Positions 25,005 to 32,369 of a DNA stretch of 64,000 bases are shown here, piece after piece. A program made the translations under genes and the position numbers. The first letter of the stretch is position 1; each line of letters begins with the position of its first letter. This stretch comes from Geodermatophilus dictyosporus (GTDB taxonomy: Bacteria; Actinomycetota; Actinomycetes; Mycobacteriales; Geodermatophilaceae), in NCBI RefSeq assembly GCF_900115505.1, contig NZ_FOWQ01000008.1, positions 186,001 to 250,000 on the forward strand, written 5' to 3'. The notes beneath the pieces are model-generated. The model did not search any database. It was given only the letters and a program-made list of their open reading frames with translations, and was not told the origin of the DNA.

Positions 25005-26537
25005 ATGGCGGTGGGACAGGACCGGGGGACCGGGCGACAGACCGATCTGCGGACCAAGGGGCTGGCGGGCGGCTCGGTGGGGCTGCTGGCGAGCGTGGTC
25101 CTGGGGATCTCGAGCATCGCGCCGGTCTACGCGCTCACGGCCACGCTCGGCCCGACGGTGACCGAGGTGGGCCTGCAGATGCCCGCGGTCTTCCTGGCCG
25201 GCTTCCTGCCGATGCTGCTGGTGGCCTACGCCTACCGGGAGCTCAACCGGGTGGCGCCGGACTGCGGCACGTCGTTCACCTGGACGACCAAGGCGTTCAA
25301 CCCCTACGTCGGCTGGCTGTGCGGCTGGGGCGCGCTGCTGGCCACGGTCATCGTGCTGTCCAACCTGGCCGGCGTCGCCGTCTCCTTCTTCTACCTCCTG
25401 CTCGGGGAGATCACCGGGTCGGAGTCGCTGGCGACGCTGGGTGACGACGCGGTCGTCAACGCGCTCACGTGCGTGGCGTTCGTCGCCCTCGCCACCTGGG
25501 TCACCTACCGCGGGGTGGAGGCCACCAAGCGCGTGCAGTACGTGCTGGTCGGCTTCCAGATGGCCGTGCTGCTGGTCTTCGCCGTCCTGGCGCTGGCCAA
25601 GGCCGGCTCGGCCCCGCGCGGGATCGCCTTCGAGTTCTCCTGGCTCGACCCGACCGCGATCACCTCGTTCAGCGCGTTCACCGCAGGCCTGTCGCTGTCG
25701 CTGTTCATCTACTGGGGCTGGGACACCTGCCTGACGGTCAACGAGGAGACCGCCGGCAGCGCCCGCACCCCGGGCCGCGCCGCCCTGCTCACCATGCTGG
25801 TGATCATCGTGACCTACGTCGGCGTCGCGATCGTCGTGCAGATGTACGCCGGCGTCGGTACCGAGGGCACGGGCCTGGGCAACCCCGACACCAGCGACAA
25901 CGTCTTCGCCGCGCTGGCCGGACCGGTCCTCGGCCCGGGGCTGGCGTTCCTGCTCTTCCTCGCCGTCGTCGCGAGCTCCGCCTCGTCGCTGCAGACCACG
26001 TTCCTGCCGACCACCCGGACCATGCTGGCCATGGGCACCTACGGCGCGCTGCCGCAGCGGCTGGCCGAGGTGCACCCCCGCCACCGGGTGCCCTCGACCG
26101 CGACCCTGGTCGCCGGCGCCGCGACCGCCGCGTTCTACGTGGGGATGACGATCATCAGCGAGAACGTCCTCATCGACACGATCTACGCGCTCGGCCTGAT
26201 GATCTGCTTCTACTACGGCCTGACCGCCTACGCCTGCGTCTGGTACTTCCGCCGCGAACTGTTCCGCAGCCCCCGCGACCTGGTGTTCAAGGGCGTGCTG
26301 CCGCTGCTGGGCGCGCTGATGCTCACCGCGGTGTTCGTGCAGACCGCCGTCGACACCCTCGACCCCGCCTACGGCAGCGGCTCGTCGGTGTTCGGGATCG
26401 GCAGCGTGTTCGTCATCGGCATCGGGCTGCTGCTGCTCGGCGTGGTGCTGATGTTCGCCTGGCGGGCGCGGCACCCGGACTTCTTCCGCGGGCGGACGCT
26501 GCGGGTGGACACGCCGTCGCTGGTGTTCGACGAGTGA
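25005..26537 (+). CDS. APC superfamily amino acid permease
   Basis: This 510-residue transporter has about 12 helices: VVLGISSIAPVYALTATLGP (TM1), YRELNRVAPDCGTSFTWTTK (TM3 region), IYWGWDTCLTVNEETAGSAR (TM6) and SSASSLQTTFLPTTRTMLAM (TM8). The ATG has GAGGAGGG 6 bases upstream and is the only plausible start. It is divergent from the ureohydrolase-amine oxidase operon and likely imports its substrate (agmatine, putrescine or an amino acid). A strong terminator follows. Confidence 0.88.
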   Translation: MAVGQDRGTGRQTDLRTKGLAGGSVGLLASVVLGISSIAPVYALTATLGPTVTEVGLQMPAVFLAGFLPMLLVAYAYRELNRVAPDCGTSFTWTTKAFNPYVGWLCGWGALLATVIVLSNLAGVAVSFFYLLLGEITGSESLATLGDDAVVNALTCVAFVALATWVTYRGVEATKRVQYVLVGFQMAVLLVFAVLALAKAGSAPRGIAFEFSWLDPTAITSFSAFTAGLSLSLFIYWGWDTCLTVNEETAGSARTPGRAALLTMLVIIVTYVGVAIVVQMYAGVGTEGTGLGNPDTSDNVFAALAGPVLGPGLAFLLFLAVVASSASSLQTTFLPTTRTMLAMGTYGALPQRLAEVHPRHRVPSTATLVAGAATAAFYVGMTIISENVLIDTIYALGLMICFYYGLTAYACVWYFRRELFRSPRDLVFKGVLPLLGALMLTAVFVQTAVDTLDPAYGSGSSVFGIGSVFVIGIGLLLLGVVLMFAWRARHPDFFRGRTLRVDTPSLVFDE

Positions 26538-26550
26538 GCTGACGGGCAGT

Positions 26551-26598
26551 GCGAGGACCGGGTGGCCCGCCCCGCGGGTCGGGCCACCCGGTCCTCGC
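26551..26598 (+). terminator. Intrinsic-type terminator after the APC permease gene
   Basis: A perfect 19-bp stem GCGAGGACCGGGTGGCCCG (26551-26569) with its complement (26580-26598) and a 10-base loop starts 13 bases after the permease stop. There is no T-run downstream. The following Shine-Dalgarno AGGAGGAG begins about ten bases later. Confidence 0.85.
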
Positions 26599-26618
26599 GT
26601 GTCCCCAGGAGGAGAGGC

Positions 26619-26915
26619 GTGTTCGCCGTCGTCTACCGCTGGCGCCTGCACCCCGGCGCCGAGGACTCCTTCGTCGAGGGCTGGCAGCGGGTCACCCGCG
26701 CCATCCACGCCACCTGCGGCAGCTACGGCTCCCGGCTGCACCGCGCGGACGACGGGACCTGGGTCGCCTACGCCCGCTGGCCGGACGCCGCCACCCGCGA
26801 CCGCTGCCGGCACGGGGAGGCCGAGGGGGAGCGGATGATGGCCGGGGCCGTCGCCGAGCACCTCGGCGCGACGACGATGGTGATCGCCGCCGATCTGCTC
26901 GCCGAGCCGGGCTGA
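26619..26915 (+). CDS. Antibiotic-biosynthesis-monooxygenase (ABM) fold protein
   Basis: This 98-residue protein has the dimeric alpha/beta-barrel pattern of ABM/YgiN proteins: FAVVYRWRLHPGAEDSFVEG, then GSYGSRLHRADDGTWVAYARWPD over about residues 33-55. ABM proteins act as small cofactor-free oxygenases or as unknown helpers. GTG 26619 has AGGAGGAG 4-6 bases upstream. It stands alone between a terminator and the next permease; its role here is unknown. Confidence 0.75.
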   Translation: MFAVVYRWRLHPGAEDSFVEGWQRVTRAIHATCGSYGSRLHRADDGTWVAYARWPDAATRDRCRHGEAEGERMMAGAVAEHLGATTMVIAADLLAEPG

Positions 26916-27009
26916 GCCGGCTGCCGTCCGTCGGCGTCTGGGTTACCGTCCCGCCGACCAGGGGCCCGTCCGGCGACGGCGTCCGCACCGCACGACCGGA
27001 CGGACGGCC

Positions 27010-28560
27010 ATGAGCGCGCAGCCCCCGCAGGACGCCGACTCCCACCTCGCCCAGCTGGGCTACCAGCAGCGCCTCGACCGCAGCATCGGCGGCTTCTCCA
27101 GCTTCGCCGCCGGCGTCAGCTACATCTCCATCCTGACCGGCACCTTCCAGCTGTTCTACTTCGGCTTCGGTGCCGGTGGCGCGGCCTACGTCTGGTCCTG
27201 GCCCATGGTCTTCGTCGGCCAGCTCACGGTCGCGCTGTGCTTCGCCGAGCTGGCCGCCCGCTACCCGGTGGCCGGCTCGCTCTACAACTGGACCAAGCGG
27301 CTGGGCAGCCGGACGACGGCGTGGATGACCGGCTGGATGATGCTCACCGCGTCCGTCGTCACCCTGTCGGCGACGGTGCTCGCCTACCAGATCACGCTGC
27401 CGCAGCTGTGGTCGGGCTTCCAGGTCGTCGGCGACGGCACCGGCACCTACGACTTCGCGGTCAACGCGGTGATCCTGGGCAGCGCCCTCATCCTGTTCAC
27501 CACGCTGGTCAACGCCTTCGGCGTGCGGCTCATGGCGCGGATCAACAGCGCCGGGGTGTTCATCGAGCTGGTCGCCGCGGTGCTGATCGTCGTCATCCTC
27601 GCGCTCGCGGTGACCCGGAGCCCGCTCGACGTGCTCACCGACACCGGCGGCCGCGGGGCAGGGGAGGACGGCGGCTACCTCGGCGCCTTCCTCGTCGCGG
27701 CGCTGGCCTCGGCCTACGTCATGTACGGCTTCGACACCGCCAGCTCGCTGGGCGAGGAGACGATCGAGCCGCGCCGCACCGCGCCGCGGGCGATCCTCCG
27801 CGCGGTCACCGCGTCGTTCGTCCTGGGCGGCCTGATCCTGCTCTTCGGCCTCATGGCGGTGCGCGACCTGGGCGACCCGGCGCTGTCCTCGAGCACCGGC
27901 GGCCTGCAGTACGTGCTGCTGCAGGCGGCGGGCCCGGCCCTGGGCAAGGCGGCACTCGCCTGCATCGTCGTCGCCATCACCGTGTGCTGCCTGGCGGTGC
28001 ACACCGCCACGATCCGCATGGCCTTCGCCATGGCCCGCGACAACAACCTGCCCTTCAGCAGCCGGCTGGCGCGGGTGGACCCGAAGCGCAAGACGCCGGT
28101 GGTGCCCGCCGTGGTCACCGGGGTGCTCGCGGTGTCGATCCTGCTGGTCAACATCCGGCAGCCGCAGATCTTCACGGTGCTCACCAGCATCGCGATCATC
28201 ATGGTGTACCTGGCCTACCTGCTGGTCACCGTGCCGATGCTGCTGGCCCGGCTGCGGGGGCGCTGGCCGGGGCCGGAGGCGGCCGGCGACCGGCGGTGGT
28301 TCTCCCTCGGCCGCTGGGGCCTGCCGGTCAACGCCCTGGCCGTGCTCTGGGGGGCGGGCATGGCGCTCAACCTCGCCTGGCCCCGGCGCGAGGTCTACAA
28401 CGCCACGGAGCCCCACCGCTGGTACCTGCAGTGGGGCGCGTTCGTGTTCATCGGCGCCATCGCGGCCGTGGGCCTGGCGTACTACCTGCTGCGCCAGCGG
28501 CACCGCACCGGCGTGCTGCCCGAGCACGCGCTGGTGACGGCGTCCCCCGCCGAGGCCTGA
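27010..28560 (+). CDS. APC superfamily amino acid/GABA-type permease
   Basis: This 516-residue permease is related in layout to the one at 3974. It has the N-terminal LAQLGYQQRLDRSIGGFSSF, FAELAARYPVAGSLYNWTKR (TM3), YGFDTASSLGEETIEPRRTA (TM6-7) and MARDNNLPFSSRLARV. About 12 helices are evident. The ATG at 27010 is preceded only by GGACGG. No enzyme gene overlaps it. It is the fourth APC permease in 25 kb, marking the region as amine/amino-acid uptake territory. Confidence 0.87.
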   Translation: MSAQPPQDADSHLAQLGYQQRLDRSIGGFSSFAAGVSYISILTGTFQLFYFGFGAGGAAYVWSWPMVFVGQLTVALCFAELAARYPVAGSLYNWTKRLGSRTTAWMTGWMMLTASVVTLSATVLAYQITLPQLWSGFQVVGDGTGTYDFAVNAVILGSALILFTTLVNAFGVRLMARINSAGVFIELVAAVLIVVILALAVTRSPLDVLTDTGGRGAGEDGGYLGAFLVAALASAYVMYGFDTASSLGEETIEPRRTAPRAILRAVTASFVLGGLILLFGLMAVRDLGDPALSSSTGGLQYVLLQAAGPALGKAALACIVVAITVCCLAVHTATIRMAFAMARDNNLPFSSRLARVDPKRKTPVVPAVVTGVLAVSILLVNIRQPQIFTVLTSIAIIMVYLAYLLVTVPMLLARLRGRWPGPEAAGDRRWFSLGRWGLPVNALAVLWGAGMALNLAWPRREVYNATEPHRWYLQWGAFVFIGAIAAVGLAYYLLRQRHRTGVLPEHALVTASPAEA

Positions 28561-28629
28561 CCCGCCCGGCCGGTCACCGCCGTCGGGACGTCCGGGCAGG
28601 ATGGGTCACGGACGGCGATGGGGGAGGCC

Positions 28630-29700
28630 ATGGAACGCGACGTGCGCGAGCAGCCGACGCACCCGCACAGGGACGCGAGCGGACGACCGACGCTGCGGAC
28701 GGTCGCCGCGCTGGCCGGCGTCCACGTGTCGACCGCCTCGCGGGTGCTCAACGGCAGCCAGGGCACCGGCGTGCGCACCGCCGGGGAGCAGACCAGCGAC
28801 CGGATCCGGCGGATCGCCGAGGAGGTCGGCTACCGCCCGAACCCGCACGCGACGGGCCTGCGGACCCAGCGCAGCCACCTGGTCGGGGTGCTCGTGCCGC
28901 GCCTGGTGGACATCGTCCTGGCCACCATCTACGAGGGCGTCGAGGAGGCCTCGGCGTCCTTCGGCTACTCGACCTTCGTGGCCAACACCGGCGACGACCC
29001 GGCCGTGCAGCGGTCGCGCACCGAGATGGTGCTGTCCCGGCGGGTCGACGGCATGGTCTTCGGCGACGCCTACGAGGACGGCCGGTTCCTCGACGAGGTC
29101 GCCCGGCGCGGCGTGCCCTTCGTGCTCGTGTCCCGCCGGGCCGGCAGGCACCCCTCGGTGACCTGCGACGACCTGCTCGGCGGGCGGCTGGCCGCCGAGC
29201 ACCTGCTCGGCCTGGGGCACACCCGGCTCGGCGTCGTCGCCGGCGAGCCCTACGCCAGCACCGGCATCGACCGCACCGCGGGCTTCGTCGCGGCCTGCCG
29301 CGAGGCCGGCGTGGACGTCCCGGCCGCGGCCGTGGTGCACACCCGCTTCGACACCGAGGGGGGCCGGTCGGGCATGGAGCGGCTGCTGGCGCTCGACGAG
29401 CCGCCGACCGCGGTGTTCGTGGTCAACGACTTCGCGGCGATCGGGGCCATGGGCGCGGCACGCGACGCCGGCCTGCGCGTGGGCAGCGACGTCGCCGTCG
29501 TCGGTTTCAACGACGTCCCGCTGGCCGCCGCCCTGCCGGTCGCCCTCACCACGGTCCGGTCGCCGATGCACCGGATGGGCGTGCGGGCCGTCGAGCTGCT
29601 CATGGACCGGCTGGCCGGGCGGGCCGTGGAGTCGGAGCGGCTGCGACCGGAACTGATGGCGCGCGCCTCGACGCTCGGGACGGGGACGCCGGGCCCCTGA
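28630..29700 (+). CDS. LacI family transcriptional regulator
   Basis: This 356-residue regulator has a LacI HTH (LRTVAALAGVHVSTASRVLN then VGYRPNPHATGLRTQRS) and a periplasmic-binding-protein-like effector domain (LAAEHLLGLGHTRLGVVAG, VAVVGFNDVPLAAAL, VRSPMHRMGVRAVELLMDR). ATG 28630 is chosen over ATG 28618 because GGGGGAGG sits directly upstream. The inserted stretch GSQGTGVRTAGEQTSD between HTH and hinge is longer than usual. The neighbours (permease upstream, lyase downstream) are candidate targets; the effector is unknown. Confidence 0.87.
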   Translation: MERDVREQPTHPHRDASGRPTLRTVAALAGVHVSTASRVLNGSQGTGVRTAGEQTSDRIRRIAEEVGYRPNPHATGLRTQRSHLVGVLVPRLVDIVLATIYEGVEEASASFGYSTFVANTGDDPAVQRSRTEMVLSRRVDGMVFGDAYEDGRFLDEVARRGVPFVLVSRRAGRHPSVTCDDLLGGRLAAEHLLGLGHTRLGVVAGEPYASTGIDRTAGFVAACREAGVDVPAAAVVHTRFDTEGGRSGMERLLALDEPPTAVFVVNDFAAIGAMGAARDAGLRVGSDVAVVGFNDVPLAAALPVALTTVRSPMHRMGVRAVELLMDRLAGRAVESERLRPELMARASTLGTGTPGP

Positions 29701-29741
29701 CCCCGTGTGCGCTGACGCACACAGCGAGGATGGTCGGCGTG

Positions 29742-30575
29742 ATGGCACGCAGGAGAGTCGGTCCCGAGGACGCCCGTTCGTGGCTGCTGGTCAACGGCGC
29801 CCGCCCCGAGCTGTTCGACCCCGCGCACGGGTCGCGCGCCGACCAGGTCGTGCTCGACATCGAGGACGCCGTCGACCCCGCGCGCAAGGACGAGGCGCGC
29901 GCCGGGGTGGCGCAGTGGCTGTCCGACGGCGAGCGGTCGGCGTGGGTGCGGATCAACGACCACTCCACCCCGTACTGGGAGGACGACGTCGCCACCCTGG
30001 CCGGCGTCCCCGGGCTGCTCGGCGTGGTGCTGGCCAAGACCGAGGCCGCCGAGCACGTCACCGAGACCTACGACCGCCTCGGCGGCGCCACGCCCGTGCT
30101 CGCGCTGGTGGAGTCGGCGCTGGGCATCGAGGAGGCGGTGAGCACCGCCCGCGCCCGTGGCACCTTCCGGCTGGCCTTCGGCAGCGGCGACTACCGCCGC
30201 GACACCGGCACCAGCGCCGACGACCTGGCGATGGCCTACCCGCGCTCCCGGCTGGTCGTGGCCAGCCGCATCGGCGAGCTGCCCGGCCCCATCGACGGGC
30301 CCACGGTCACCCACAGCCTCCCGGTGCTGCGCGAGCAGAGCGCCGTGACGGTCTCGCTGGGCCTCACCGGCAAGCTCTGTCTCGACCCCGACCAGGCGCC
30401 GGTGCTCAACGAGATCATCAGCCCCGCCCCCTCCGACGTCGCCTGGGCGCAGGACTTCCTGGCCGACTTCGACGCCCGCGGCCAGGTCGTCCGCGACGGC
30501 AGCGACCTGCCCCGGCTGGCCCGCGCCCGCAAGATCACCCGGCTGGCCGAGACGTTCGGCGTCCAGCCCGCCTGA
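29742..30575 (+). CDS. HpcH/HpaI aldolase/citrate lyase beta-like (CitE-like) protein
   Basis: This 277-residue TIM-barrel lyase has the CitE-like signature RSWLLVNGARPELFD, QVVLDIEDAVDPARKDEAR (metal-binding Glu/Asp), WVRINDHSTPYWEDD, LALVESALGIEEAV and LAFGSGDYRRDTG. Members cleave or condense acyl-CoAs such as malyl-CoA or citramalyl-CoA, or serve as CoA thioesterases. ATG 29742 or GTG 29739 are possible starts, with GAGGA about 8-11 bases upstream; an earlier ATG at 29730 would bury that site. The gene follows the LacI regulator by 41 bases and ends at a strong hairpin. Substrate unknown. Confidence 0.83.
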   Translation: MARRRVGPEDARSWLLVNGARPELFDPAHGSRADQVVLDIEDAVDPARKDEARAGVAQWLSDGERSAWVRINDHSTPYWEDDVATLAGVPGLLGVVLAKTEAAEHVTETYDRLGGATPVLALVESALGIEEAVSTARARGTFRLAFGSGDYRRDTGTSADDLAMAYPRSRLVVASRIGELPGPIDGPTVTHSLPVLREQSAVTVSLGLTGKLCLDPDQAPVLNEIISPAPSDVAWAQDFLADFDARGQVVRDGSDLPRLARARKITRLAETFGVQPA

Positions 30576-30579
30576 GCCC

Positions 30580-30617
30580 GGCGGGCCCGGCGGTCCCGCG
30601 GGACCGCCGGGCCCGCC
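30580..30617. terminator. Bidirectional terminator between convergent genes
   Basis: A perfect 18-bp stem, GGCGGGCCCGGCGGTCCC (30580-30597) and its complement (30600-30617), has a 2-base loop. It starts 4 bases after the CitE-like stop and abuts the stop codon of the convergent methyltransferase gene, so it can end both transcripts. Confidence 0.85.
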
Positions 30618-31328
30618 TCACACCGCGGTGGCGGTGACGAACGTGCAGACGCCGTCGCCGGAGCGGGGACGGCGGGTGCGGATGCCCAGCAGCGCCAGCA
30701 CCGCCATCTCCAGCCGGAAGGCCAGCCGCATCGGGCCCCGGTAGAAGTGGTCACCGCCGGTGCTGACCCGCAGGTCGCCGAAGCCGGCCAGCCGGACGTG
30801 CTCGGTCAGCGCCCAGTCCGGCAGCAGCGTGATGTGCCCCGGTGCGTGGTAGAAGCGCGGCCCGAAGACGTAGGGCGCGCCGCGCAGCAGGGTGAGCAGG
30901 CGCGAGTGGGGGTGCGTCACGTTCGGCGTGCTGAGCACCACCTGGTCCCCCGGCCGCAGCAGCGCCCGGATGGAGCGCAGCACCTGCCGCGGGTTCTCCA
31001 CGTGCTCCAGGGTCTCGACGCAGACCACCAGGTCGAAGGGCCCGCGCGTCTCGTCGGTCCAGTCGGGGTGGTCGAGGTCGAGCCGGGCGATCCAGTCGTG
31101 CGGCGGGTCGAGGTCGGTGGGGACGACGTCGAGGCCGGCGTCGCGCAGCCGCAGCGCCAGCGCGCCGCAGCCCGAGCCCACCTCGAGCACCCGGCCGCCG
31201 TCGGGCAGCGCGGCCCGCACCTGCTCCAGCGCGTACTCGTGCACGCCGGGTGCGGCGTGGATGCCGTGCCCCTTGTAGCTGGACACGGCGGGGGTCCGGG
31301 ATCCGCTGGCCTGCTCGACGTCTGCCAC
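30618..31328 (-). CDS. Class I SAM-dependent methyltransferase
   Basis: This 236-residue methyltransferase has motif I VLEVGSGCGALALRLRDAG (about 46-64), motif II acidic DLDPPHDW, post-motif FDLVVCVETLEHVENPRQVL and STPNVTHPHSRLL. The LEHVENP and TPN features are shared with the UbiE/glycan-associated Methyltransf_11/23 group, where O-methylation of sugars or lipids is common. The ATG at 31328 lies close to the end of the upstream esterase gene (57 bases). Substrate unknown. Confidence 0.82.
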   Translation of the reverse strand: MADVEQASGSRTPAVSSYKGHGIHAAPGVHEYALEQVRAALPDGGRVLEVGSGCGALALRLRDAGLDVVPTDLDPPHDWIARLDLDHPDWTDETRGPFDLVVCVETLEHVENPRQVLRSIRALLRPGDQVVLSTPNVTHPHSRLLTLLRGAPYVFGPRFYHAPGHITLLPDWALTEHVRLAGFGDLRVSTGGDHFYRGPMRLAFRLEMAVLALLGIRTRRPRSGDGVCTFVTATAV

Positions 31329-31385
31329 GCCCCCACCCTGTCAGTCGCGCCGTCGACCCGCCGACGCCACCCCGGCGCGTCCGGC

Positions 31386-32330
31386 TCAGGCCAGCGCAGC
31401 CGCCTGCTCGGCGCACAGCTCGGCCAGTGCCTGGGGTGCCGAGCGGCACAGCCGCGGGAAGGCGAGGAAGCCGTGCGGCATGCCGACGTACTGCGTCAGG
31501 CGGACCGGCACGCCGGCCGCGCGCAGCACCTCGGCGTAGCGGTACCCGTCGTCGCGGATGGGGTCGTGCTCGGCGACCTGGATGAGCGCCGGCGGCAGCC
31601 CGGTGTGGTCGGCGGCGAACAGCGGCGAGGCGTGCGGCGCCCGCGGGTCCTGCCCACCCAGGTAGTGGTCGCGGAAGGCCAGGCAGTCGGCCCTGGTGAG
31701 GATCGGCGCGGAGGCGTTCTCGTCCATCGACGGGCTGCTCATCGTGAGGTCGACCGACGGGTAGACCAGCCCCTGGTGGGCGATGCGCGGGCCGGACCGC
31801 TCGCGCGCCATCAGGCTGACGACGGCGGCCAGGTTGCCGCCGGCGCTGTCGCCCATGACCGCCACCCGCGCGGGGTCGGCGCCGAACTCCGCCGCCCGCC
31901 CGACGACGTCGACCAGGGCCGCGTAGCAGTCCTCGGCCGCGGCCGGCCAGCGGTGCCCCGGCGCGAGCCGGTAGTCCACCGAGACGACGACGGCGCCGAC
32001 CGTCGCCGCGACGTTGCTGCACAGCCAGTCGCCGGAGTCGAGGTTGCCCAGGGTCCAGCCGCCGCCGTGGAAGTGGACGACGAGCGGGAGCGTGCCGGCC
32101 GCGTCCGCGGGCCGGTAGGTGCGGACGGGCAGCGCGGCCACCTCGCCGCGCGCGGTCCCGTCGGTCAGGGTGACCCCGCGGGCCACGCCGCCCAGGAGGT
32201 GGTCGGTCACCGGGTTGTGGCCGATGCGCTGGCTCTGTACGCGGCGCAGCCGCTCGTCGTCCATCGTCGCGACCGACAGCCGGGACAGGGCCCGGCCGAG
32301 CAACCGCACCCGCAGGTCCATCCGTGCCAC
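31386..32330 (-). CDS. HSL-family alpha/beta hydrolase (esterase)
   Basis: This 314-residue esterase/lipase of the hormone-sensitive-lipase type has the oxyanion motif HFHGGGWTLGN, the nucleophile elbow VMGDSAGGNLAA, an acid in QVAEHDPIRDDGYRYAE and the catalytic His in YVGMPHGFLAF. Length and order are standard. GTG 32330 is preferred (GAGGAGG just upstream) over an ATG nine bases later. It probably hydrolyses short-chain esters. It follows the amylosucrase-like gene by 39 bases on the same strand and may be co-transcribed. Confidence 0.87.
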   Translation of the reverse strand: MARMDLRVRLLGRALSRLSVATMDDERLRRVQSQRIGHNPVTDHLLGGVARGVTLTDGTARGEVAALPVRTYRPADAAGTLPLVVHFHGGGWTLGNLDSGDWLCSNVAATVGAVVVSVDYRLAPGHRWPAAAEDCYAALVDVVGRAAEFGADPARVAVMGDSAGGNLAAVVSLMARERSGPRIAHQGLVYPSVDLTMSSPSMDENASAPILTRADCLAFRDHYLGGQDPRAPHASPLFAADHTGLPPALIQVAEHDPIRDDGYRYAEVLRAAGVPVRLTQYVGMPHGFLAFPRLCRSAPQALAELCAEQAAALA

Positions 32331-32369
32331 GCGTCCTCCTCGGGGTCGTGCAGGTGGTCGGGGGTCGGG

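Noticed and set aside
27237..29729. N-terminal ~830 codons of an open frame ending at 30575
   Set aside because: Only the last ~280 codons (from about 29742) resemble a protein family; the earlier part is an out-of-frame reading of the permease and LacI genes.
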